DNA from: Ptiloglossa arizonensis
Lineage: Eukaryota; Arthropoda; Insecta; Hymenoptera; Colletidae
Reading direction: 5' to 3'
DNA: 64,000 nt
NCBI RefSeq assembly: GCF_051014685.1
Contig: NW_027478963.1
Coordinates: forward strand, 186,001-250,000
This document shows, piece by piece, positions 1 through 9,400 of this stretch. Below the pieces are notes generated by a model. That model was not told where the DNA came from. It made no database searches and was given only the letters and a program-made list of their open reading frames with translations. The position numbers and the translations under genes were made by a program. Numbering within the stretch: the first letter of the stretch is position 1; the number at the start of each line of letters is the position of its first letter.

Positions 1-175
1 GGATTTTTCAATCCGTTCGCGAGATATGGCAGTTTGGAGGTAAGAAACGCTTGAGAAACTCAAAATTTTCGCCCTTCTGATGCTCGAAACGATTAACTAG
101 AACGGCCTAGGGGAAAACTACACCTACCGTTGTAATCGGGCGAGTTTCTACTTTCAGATACAACAGAAATTTTGC
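1..175 (+). repeat. Reference satellite monomer (unit 1) and its anatomy
   Basis: A by-eye consensus is 175 bp with 77 G+C (44%) and 13 CpGs. In unit positions: 175-15 is a 16 bp palindrome or near-palindrome; 14-21 is a CpG-dense CGTTCGCG; 40-46 reads GTAAGAA and looks like a splice donor; 51-63 holds a short TTGAG/CTCAA hairpin; 62-69 is AAAATTTT; 66-76 is the most variable segment; 106-111 is CCTAGG (AvrII); 125-141 is CENP-B-box-like; 144-157 is a pyrimidine tract ending in CAG; 158-175 is ATGCAACAGAAATTTTGC. Because 175 is not divisible by 3, any frame read through the array shifts at each unit. Unit 1 carries the CCC-type cassette at 72-74 (GCCCTT), the GATTAACTAG form and the CACCTACC form. 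Confidence 0.95.
125..141 (+). other. CENP-B-box-like 17-mer, first instance of one per monomer
   Basis: The motif taccgttgtaatcgggc matches the vertebrate CENP-B box YTTCGTTGGAARCGGGA at 12 of 17 positions. It matches 7 of the 9 bases of the essential core nTTCGnnnnAnnCGGGn; the two missing are the leading TT. Units with CCGATG instead of CCGTTG match at 11 of 17. The motif sits at unit position 125-141 in almost every monomer. A match this good somewhere in a 175 bp unit on either strand could arise by chance (I estimate roughly 1 in 10), so function is unproven. Confidence 0.35.
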
Positions 176-332
176 GGATTGATCAACCCGTTCGCGCGAT
201 GTGGCAGTTTGGAGGTAAGAAACGCTTGAGAAACTCAGAATTTTCGCAGTTCTGATGCTCGAAACGAATGACTAGAACGGCCTAGGGGAAAAGTACGCAT
301 ACCGATGTAATCGGGCGAGTTTCTACTTTCAG

Positions 333-389
333 ATGCAACAGAAATTACGCGGATTGGTCTATCCGTTCGCGAGGTATGGCAGTTTGGAG
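333..389 (+). other. Splice-site-bracketed 57 nt open segment (example; one per monomer)
   Basis: A pyrimidine tract ending TTTCAG (unit 146-157) precedes ATG. After 57 nt without a stop comes GAG followed by GTAAGA (unit 37-45), a strong donor-like motif. If every GTAAG...CAG interval of 118 nt were removed as an intron, the 57 nt segments would join in frame as a 19-residue repeat. The commonest version would be MQQKFCGLVNPFARYGSLE; this example has LRGLVY at residues 5-10. Without splicing the frame is lost at each unit, because 175 is not a multiple of 3. Some units break the donor (GGAGATAAG, GGAGCTAAG), the acceptor (TTTCAAATG, TTTCGGATG) or the frame (GCAATAG). Substitutions fall at all codon positions, which argues against selection for coding. 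I record the pattern and do not call a gene. Confidence 0.25.
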
Positions 390-699
390 GTAAGAAACGC
401 TTGAGAAACTCAAAATTTTCGCAGTTCTGATGCTCGAAACGAATGACTAGAACGGCCTAGGGGAGAAGTACGCATACCGTTGTAATCGGGCGAGTTTCTT
501 CTTTCAGATGCAACAGAAATTACGCGGATTGGTCTATCCGTTCGCGAGGTATGGCAGTTTGGAGGTAAGAAACGCTTGAGGAACTCAAAATTTTCGCCCT
601 TCTGATGCTCGAAACGATTAACTAGAACGGCCTAGGGGAAAACTACACCTACCGTTGTAATCGGGCGAGTTTCTACTTTCAGATACAACAGAAATTTTG

Positions 700-715
700 C
701 GGATTGATCAATCCG
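700..715. repeat. Perfect 16 bp palindrome at the monomer boundary (example)
   Basis: CGGATTGATCAATCCG is its own reverse complement. It occurs at the unit boundary in all GATCAATCC-type monomers, for example 2275-2290 and 2800-2815. In the more common GGTCAATCC type the 7 bp arms CGGATTG/CAATCCG remain, with a 2 bp non-palindromic centre. Dyad symmetry is therefore spaced at 175 bp along much of the array. Confidence 0.85.
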
Positions 716-792
716 TTCGCGCGATGTGGCAGTTTGGAGGTAAGAAACGCTTGAGAAACTCAAAATTTCCGCTGTTCTGATGCTCGAAACGA

Positions 793-3496
793 ATAACTGG
801 AACGGCCTAGGGGAAAACTACACATACCGTTGTAATCGGGCGAGTTTCTACTTTCAGATGCAACAGAAATTTTGCGGATTGGTCAATCCGTTCGCGAGAT
901 GTGGCAGTTTGGAGGTAAGAAACGCTCGAGAAACTCAAAATTTTCGCAGTTCTGATGCTCGAAACGAATAACTAGAACGGCCTAGGGGAAAAGTACGCAT
1001 ACCGATGTAATCGGGCGAGTTTCTACTTTCAGATGCAACAGACATTTTGCGGATTGATCAATCCGTTCGCGAGATGTGGCCGTTTGGAGGTAAGAAACGC
1101 TCGAGAAACTCAAAATTTTCGCAGTTCTGATGCTCGAAACGAATAACTAGAACGGCCTAGGGGAAAAGTACGCATACCGATGTAATCGGGCGAGTTTCTA
1201 CTTTCAGATGCAACAGAAATTTTGCGGATTGGTCGATCCGTTCGCGAGATATGGCAGTTTGGAAGTAAGAAACGCTTGAGAAACTCAAAATTTTCGCAGT
1301 TCTGATGCTCGAAACGAATGACTAGAACGGCCTAGGGGAGAAGTACGCATACCGTTGTAATCGGGCGAGTTTCTACTTTCAGGTGCAACAGAAATTTTGC
1401 GGATTTTTCAATCCGTTCGCGAGATATGGCAGTTTGGAGGTAAGAAACGCTTGAGAAACTCAAAATTTTCGCCCTTCTGATGCTCGAAACGATTAACTAG
1501 AACGGCCTAGGGGAAAACTACACCTACCGTTGTAATCGGGCGAGTTTCTACTTTCAGATACAACAGAAATTTTGCGGATTGATCAATCCGTTCGCGCGAT
1601 GTGGCAGTTTGGAGGTAAGAAACGCTTGAGAAACTCAAAATTTCCGCTGTTCTGATGCTCGAAACGAATAACTGGAACGGCCTAGGGGAAAACTACACAT
1701 ACCGTTGTAACCGGGCGAGTTTCTACTTTCAGATGCAACAGAAATTTTGCGGATTGATCAATCCGTTCGCGCGATGTGGCAGTTTGGTGGTAAGAAAAGC
1801 TTGAGAAACTCAAAATTTGCGCTGTTCTGATGCTCGAAACGAATAACTGGAACGGCCTAGGGGAAAACTACACATACCGTTGTAACCGGGCGAGATTCTA
1901 CTTTCAGATGCAACAGAAATTATGCGGATTGGTCAATCCGTTCGCGAGATATGGCAGTTTGGATGTAAGAAACGCTCGAGAAACTCAAAATTTTCGCATT
2001 TCTGATGCTCGAAAAGATTAACTGGAACGGCCTAGGGGAAAACTACACATACCGTTGTAATCGGGCGAGTTTCTACTTTCAGATGCAACAGAAATTTTGC
2101 GGATTGGTCAATCCGTTCGCGAGATGTGGCAGTTTGGAGGTAAGAAACGCTCGAGAAACTCAAAATTTTCGCAGTTCTGATGCTCGAAACGAATAACTAG
2201 AACGGCCTAGGGGAAGAGTACGCATACCGATGTAATCGGGCGAGTTTCTACTTTCAGATGCAACAGACATTTTGCGGATTGATCAATCCGTTCGCGAGAT
2301 GTGGCCGTTTGGAGGTAAGAAACGCTCGAGAAACTCAAAATTTTCGCAGTTCTGATGCTCGAAACGAATAACTAGAACGGCCTAGGGGAAAAGTACGCAT
2401 ACCGATGTAATCGGGCGAGTTTCTACTTTCAGATGCAACAGAAATTTTGCGGATTGGTCGATCCGTTCGCGAGATATGGCAGTTTGGAAGTAAGAAACGC
2501 TTGAGAAACTCAGAATTTTCGCAGTTCTGATGCTCGAAACGAATGACTAGAACGGCCTAGGGGAGAAGTACGCATACCGTTGTAATCGGGCGAGTTTCTA
2601 CTTTCAGATGCAACAGAAATTTTGCGGATTTTTCAATCCGTTCGCGAGATATGGCAGTTTGGAGGTAAGAAACGCTTGAGAAACTCAAAATTTTCGCCCT
2701 TCTGATGCTCGAAACGATTAACTAGAACGGCCTAGGGGAAAACTACACCTACCGTTGTAATCGGGCGAGTTTCTACTTTCAGATACAACAGGAATTTTGC
2801 GGATTGATCAATCCGTTCGCGCGATGTGGCAGTTTGGAGGTAAGAAACGCTTGAGAAACTCAAAATTTCCGCTGTTCTGATGCTCGAAACGAATAACTGG
2901 AACGGCCTAGGGGAAAACTACACATACCGTTGTAACCGGGCGAGTTTCTACTTTCAGATGCAACAGAAATTTTGCGGATTGATCAATCCGTTCGCGCGAT
3001 GTGGCAGTTTGGTGGTAAGAAAAGCTTGAGAAACTCAAAATTTGCGCTGTTCTGATGCTCGAAACGAATAACTGGAACGGCCTAGGGGAAAACTACACAT
3101 ACCGTTGTAACCGGGCGAGTTTCTACTTTCAGATGCAACAGAAATTATGCGGATTGGTCGATCCGTTCGCGAGATATGGCAGTTTGGATGTAAGAAACGC
3201 TCGAGAAACTCAAAATTTTCGCATTTTTGATGCTCGAAAAGAATAACTGGAACGGCCTAGGGGAAAACTACACATACCGTTGTAATCGGGCGAGTTTCTA
3301 CTTTCAGATGCAACAGAAATTTTGCGGATTGGTCAACCCGTTCGCGAGATGTGGCAGTTTGGAGGTAAGAAACGCTCGAGAAACTCAAAATTTTCGCAGT
3401 TCTGATGCTCGAAACGAATAACTAGAACGGCCTAGGGGAAAAGTACGCATACCGATGTAATCGGGCGAGTTTCTACTTTCAGATGCAACAGAAATT
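793..3496 (+). repeat. Nested 7-monomer (1225 bp) tandem duplication inside the 36-mer
   Basis: Bases ~793-2271 match ~2018-3496 at a shift of 1225 bp (7 x 175). Shared landmarks include the GACATTTTG unit followed by GTGGCCGTTTGG and the TTTGCGCTGTT unit with AAAAGCTTGAG. Several substitutions separate the copies: 1382 G/A, an AAAATT/CAGAATT change near 2513, GAAATT/GGAATT near 2790, and GAGATT/GAGTTT near 1890. The same nested pair appears at about 7093-9796 in the second 36-mer. The 7-mer duplication is therefore older than the 36-mer duplication. Confidence 0.85.
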
Positions 3497-6175
3497 TTGG
3501 GGATTGGTCGATCCGTTCGCGAAATATGGCAGTTTGGAAGTAAGAAACGCTTGAGAAACTCAAAATTTTCGCAGTTCTGATGCTCGAAACGAATGACTAG
3601 AACGGCCTAGGGGAGAAGTACGCATACCGTTGTAATCGGGCGAGTTTCTTCTTTCAGATGCAACAGAAATTACGCGGATTGGTCTATCCGTTCGCGAGGT
3701 ATGGCAGTTTGGAGGTAAGAAACGCTTGAGGAACTCAAAATTTTCGCCCTTCTGATGCTCGAAACGATTAACTAGAACGGCCTAGGGGAAAACTACACCT
3801 ACCGTTGTAATCGGGCGAGTTTCTACTTTCAGATACAACAGAAATTTTGCGGATTGATCAATCCGTTCGCGAGATGTGGCCGTTTGGATGTAAGAAACGC
3901 TTGAGAAACTCAAAATTTTCGCAGTTCTGATGCTCGAAACGAATAACTAGAACGGCGTAGGGGAAAAGTGCGCATACCGTTGTAATCGGGAGAGTTTCTA
4001 CTTTCAAATGCAACAGAAATTTTGCGGATTGGTCGATCCGTTCGCGAGATATGGCAGTTTGGAAGTAAGAAACGCTTGGGAAACTCAAAATTTTTGCAGT
4101 TCTGATGCTCGAAACGAATGACTAGAACGGCCTAGGGGAGAAGTACGCATACCGTTGTAATCGGGCGAGTTTCTTCTTTCAGATGCAACAGAAATTACGC
4201 GGATTGGTCTATCCGTTCGCGAGGTATGGCAGTTTGGAGGTAAGAAACGCTTGAGGAACTCAAAATTTTCGCCCTTCTGATGCTCGAAACGATTAACTAG
4301 AACGGCCTAGGGGAAAACTACACCTACCGTTGTAATCGGGCGAGTTTCTACTTTCAGATGCAACAGAAATTTTGCGGATTGATCAATCCGTTCGCGCGAT
4401 GTGGCAGTTTGGAGGTAAGAAACGCTTGAGAAACTCAAAATTTCCGCTGTTCTGATGCTCGAAACGAATAACTGGAACGGCCTAGGGGAAAACTACACAT
4501 ACCGTTGTAATCGGGCGAGTTTCTACTTTCAGATGCAACAGAAATTTTGCGGATTGGTCAATCCGTTCGCGAGATGTGGCAGTTTGGAGGTAAGAAACGA
4601 TCGAGAAACTCAAAATTTTCGCAGTTCTGAAGCTCGAAACGAATAACTAGAACGGCCTAGGGGAAAAGTACGCATACCGATGTAATCGGGCGAGTTTCTA
4701 CTTTCAGATGCAACAGAAATTACGCGGATTGGTCAATCCGTTCGCGAGATATGGCAGTTTGGAGGTAAGAAACGCTTGAGAAACTCAAAATTTTCGCATT
4801 TCTGATGCTCGAAACGAATAACTAGAACAGCCTAGTGGAAAAGTACGCATACCGATGTAATCGGGCGAGTTTCTACTTTCAGATGCAACAGACATTTTGC
4901 GGATTGATCAATCCGTTCGCGAGATATGGCAGTTTGGAGATAAGAAACGCTTGAGAAACTCAAAATTTTCGCAGCTCTGATGCTCGAAACGAATAACTAG
5001 AACGGCCTAGGGGAAAAGTACGCATACCGATGTAATCGGGCGAGTTTCTACTTTCAGATGCAACAGAAATTTTGCGGAATGGTCGATCCATTCGCGAGAT
5101 ATGGCAGTTTGGAGGTAAGAAACGCTTGAGAAACTCAAAATTTTCGCATTTCTGATGCTCGAAACGAATAACTGGAACGGCCTAGGGGAAAACTACACCT
5201 ACCGTTGTAATCGGGCGAGTTTCTACTTTCAGATGCAACAGAAATTTTGCGGATTGATCAATCCGTTCGCGCGATGTGACAGTTTGGAGGTAAGAAACGC
5301 TTGAGAAACTCAAAATTTCCGCTGTTCTGATGCTCGAAACGAATAACTGGAACGGCCTAGTGGAAAAGTACGCATACCGTTGTAATCGGGCGAGTTTCTA
5401 CATTCAGATGCAACAGAAATTTTGCGGATCGGTCAATCCGTTCGCGAGATGTGGCAGTTTGGAGGTAAGAAACGCTCGAGAAACTCAAAATTTTCGCAGT
5501 TCTGATGCTCGAAACGAATAACTAGAACGGCGTAGGGGAAAAGTGCGCATACCGTTGGAATCGGGAGAGTTTCTACTTTCAAATGCAACAGAAATTTTGC
5601 GGATTGGTCAATCCGTTCGCGAGATATGGCAGTTTGGAGGTAAGAAACGCTTGGGAAACTCAAAATTTTCGCAGTTCTGATGCTCGAAACGAATAACTAG
5701 AACGGCCTAGGGGAAAAGTGCGCATACCGTTGTAATCGGGCGAGTTTCTACTTTCAGAAGCAACAGAAATTTTGCGGATTGGTCAATCCGTTCGCGAGAT
5801 ATGGCAGTTTGGAGGTAAGAAACGCTTGAGGAACTCAAAATTTTCGCCCTTCTGATGCTCGAAACGATTAACTAGAACGGACTTGGGGAAAACTACACCT
5901 ACCGTTGTAATCGGGCGAGTTTCTACTTTCAGATGCAACAGAAATTTTGCGGATTGATCAATCCGTTCGCGCGATGTGACAGTTTGGAGGTAAGAAACGC
6001 TTGAGAAACTCAAAATTTCCGCTGTTCTGATGCTCGAAACGAATAACTGGAACGGCCTAGGGGAAAACTACACATACCAGTGTAACCGGGCGAGTTTCTA
6101 CTTTCAGATGCAACAGAAATTTTGGGGATTGGTCAAGACGTTCGCGAGATATGGCAGTTTGGAGGTAAGAAACGC

Positions 6176-6409
6176 TTGAGGAACTCAAAATTTTCGCCCT
6201 TCTGATGCTCGAAACGATTAACTAGAACGGACTTGGGGAAAACTACACCTACCGTTGTAATCGGGCGAGTTTCTACTTTCAGAAGCAACAGAAATTTTGC
6301 GGATTGGTCAATCCGTTCGCGAGATATGGCAGTTTGGAGGTAAGAAACGCTTGAGGAACTCAAAATTTTCGCCCTTCTGATGCTCGAAACGATTAACTAG
6401 AACGGACTT
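6176..6409 (+). repeat. Junction segment between the two 36-mer copies
   Basis: This 234 bp stretch breaks the 6300 bp identity. It repeats the local variant set of 5750-5900: the AGAAGCAACA form and the ACTTGGGG form, with GCCCTT and TTGAGGAACT. As a result two consecutive units at ~6230 and ~6405 carry ACTTGG. This fits an unequal exchange that joined the end of one block to the start of the next within closely similar monomers. Confidence 0.7.
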
Positions 6410-9400
6410 GGGGAAAACTACACCTACCGTTGTAATCGGGCGAGTTTCTACTTTCAGATACAACAGAAATTTTGCGGATTGATCAACCCGTTCGCGCGAT
6501 GTGGCAGTTTGGAGGTAAGAAACGCTTGAGAAACTCAGAATTTTCGCAGTTCTGATGCTCGAAACGAATGACTAGAACGGCCTAGGGGAAAAGTACGCAT
6601 ACCGATGTAATCGGGCGAGTTTCTACTTTCAGATGCAACAGAAATTACGCGGATTGGTCTATCCGTTCGCGAGGTATGGCAGTTTGGAGGTAAGAAACGC
6701 TTGAGAAACTCAAAATTTTCGCAGTTCTGATGCTCGAAACGAATGACTAGAACGGCCTAGGGGAGAAGTACGCATACCGTTGTAATCGGGCGAGTTTCTT
6801 CTTTCAGATGCAACAGAAATTACGCGGATTGGTCTATCCGTTCGCGAGGTATGGCAGTTTGGAGGTAAGAAACGCTTGAGGAACTCAAAATTTTCGCCCT
6901 TCTGATGCTCGAAACGATTAACTAGAACGGCCTAGGGGAAAACTACACCTACCGTTGTAATCGGGCGAGTTTCTACTTTCAGATACAACAGAAATTTTGC
7001 GGATTGATCAATCCGTTCGCGCGATGTGGCAGTTTGGAGGTAAGAAACGCTTGAGAAACTCAAAATTTCCGCTGTTCTGATGCTCGAAACGAATAACTGG
7101 AACGGCCTAGGGGAAAACTACACATACCGTTGTAATCGGGCGAGTTTCTACTTTCAGATGCAACAGAAATTTTGCGGATTGGTCAATCCGTTCGCGAGAT
7201 GTGGCAGTTTGGAGGTAAGAAACGCTCGAGAAACTCAAAATTTTCGCAGTTCTGATGCTCGAAACGAATAACTAGAACGGCCTAGGGGAAAAGTACGCAT
7301 ACCGATGTAATCGGGCGAGTTTCTACTTTCAGATGCAACAGACATTTTGCGGATTGATCAATCCGTTCGCGAGATGTGGCCGTTTGGAGGTAAGAAACGC
7401 TCGAGAAACTCAAAATTTTCGCAGTTCTGATGCTCGAAACGAATAACTAGAACGGCCTAGGGGAAAAGTACGCATACCGATGTAATCGGGCGAGTTTCTA
7501 CTTTCAGATGCAACAGAAATTTTGCGGATTGGTCGATCCGTTCGCGAGATATGGCAGTTTGGAAGTAAGAAACGCTTGAGAAACTCAAAATTTTCGCAGT
7601 TCTGATGCTCGAAACGAATGACTAGAACGGCCTAGGGGAGAAGTACGCATACCGTTGTAATCGGGCGAGTTTCTACTTTCAGGTGCAACAGAAATTTTGC
7701 GGATTTTTCAATCCGTTCGCGAGATATGGCAGTTTGGAGGTAAGAAACGCTTGAGAAACTCAAAATTTTCGCCCTTCTGATGCTCGAAACGATTAACTAG
7801 AACGGCCTAGGGGAAAACTACACCTACCGTTGTAATCGGGCGAGTTTCTACTTTCAGATACAACAGAAATTTTGCGGATTGATCAATCCGTTCGCGCGAT
7901 GTGGCAGTTTGGAGGTAAGAAACGCTTGAGAAACTCAAAATTTCCGCTGTTCTGATGCTCGAAACGAATAACTGGAACGGCCTAGGGGAAAACTACACAT
8001 ACCGTTGTAACCGGGCGAGTTTCTACTTTCAGATGCAACAGAAATTTTGCGGATTGATCAATCCGTTCGCGCGATGTGGCAGTTTGGTGGTAAGAAAAGC
8101 TTGAGAAACTCAAAATTTGCGCTGTTCTGATGCTCGAAACGAATAACTGGAACGGCCTAGGGGAAAACTACACATACCGTTGTAACCGGGCGAGATTCTA
8201 CTTTCAGATGCAACAGAAATTATGCGGATTGGTCAATCCGTTCGCGAGATATGGCAGTTTGGATGTAAGAAACGCTCGAGAAACTCAAAATTTTCGCATT
8301 TCTGATGCTCGAAAAGATTAACTGGAACGGCCTAGGGGAAAACTACACATACCGTTGTAATCGGGCGAGTTTCTACTTTCAGATGCAACAGAAATTTTGC
8401 GGATTGGTCAATCCGTTCGCGAGATGTGGCAGTTTGGAGGTAAGAAACGCTCGAGAAACTCAAAATTTTCGCAGTTCTGATGCTCGAAACGAATAACTAG
8501 AACGGCCTAGGGGAAAAGTACGCATACCGATGTAATCGGGCGAGTTTCTACTTTCAGATGCAACAGACATTTTGCGGATTGATCAATCCGTTCGCGAGAT
8601 GTGGCCGTTTGGAGGTAAGAAACGCTCGAGAAACTCAAAATTTTCGCAGTTCTGATGCTCGAAACGAATAACTAGAACGGCCTAGGGGAAAAGTACGCAT
8701 ACCGATGTAATCGGGCGAGTTTCTACTTTCAGATGCAACAGAAATTTTGCGGATTGGTCGATCCGTTCGCGAGATATGGCAGTTTGGAAGTAAGAAACGC
8801 TTGAGAAACTCAGAATTTTCGCAGTTCTGATGCTCGAAACGAATGACTAGAACGGCCTAGGGGAGAAGTACGCATACCGTTGTAATCGGGCGAGTTTCTA
8901 CTTTCAGATGCAACAGAAATTTTGCGGATTTTTCAATCCGTTCGCGAGATATGGCAGTTTGGAGGTAAGAAACGCTTGAGAAACTCAAAATTTTCGCCCT
9001 TCTGATGCTCGAAACGATTAACTAGAACGGCCTAGGGGAAAACTACACCTACCGTTGTAATCGGGCGAGTTTCTACTTTCAGATACAACAGGAATTTTGC
9101 GGATTGATCAATCCGTTCGCGCGATGTGGCAGTTTGGAGGTAAGAAACGCTTGAGAAACTCAAAATTTCCGCTGTTCTGATGCTCGAAACGAATAACTGG
9201 AACGGCCTAGGGGAAAACTACACATACCGTTGTAACCGGGCGAGTTTCTACTTTCAGATGCAACAGAAATTTTGCGGATTGATCAATCCGTTCGCGCGAT
9301 GTGGCAGTTTGGTGGTAAGAAAAGCTTGAGAAACTCAAAATTTGCGCTGTTCTGATGCTCGAAACGAATAACTGGAACGGCCTAGGGGAAAACTACACAT

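Larger units (their letters stand above)
110..6175 (+). repeat. 36-monomer higher-order unit, copy 1 (6.3 kb period)
   Basis: This block recurs at +6300 bp (36 x 175) as 6410-12475. Line-by-line comparison shows near identity over about 6.07 kb. The one difference I noticed is at 2216 (G here, A at 8516). The left boundary is set by differences at 106 and 109 (CCTAGG here, ACTTGG at 6406-6409). The right boundary is set at 6176 (T here, A at 12476). Such high identity over 36 monomers means a recent block duplication, or strong homogenisation, or an assembly duplication. Confidence 0.9.

Noticed and set aside
18..32. Second CENP-B-box-like match at TTCGCGAGATATGGC
   Set aside because: It has TTCG and the central A but reads TGGC where the core needs CGGG. 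It is weaker than the match at 125-141 outside the core and is probably coincidental.
780..971. 63-codon open frame starting ATGCTCGAAACG, recurring dozens of times on the + strand
   Set aside because: It exists only where unit position 99 is G (ACTGG) instead of A (ACTAG, an in-frame stop). It always ends in the next unit at the same TAA, has no promoter or ribosome-site context, and follows satellite periodicity. It is a frame by-product of the repeat.
5433..5663. 76-codon open frame on the - strand, recurring throughout
   Set aside because: It spans the same unit positions each time and appears or disappears with single satellite variants. Its sequence drifts at all codon positions like the rest of the repeat, so it is not a gene.
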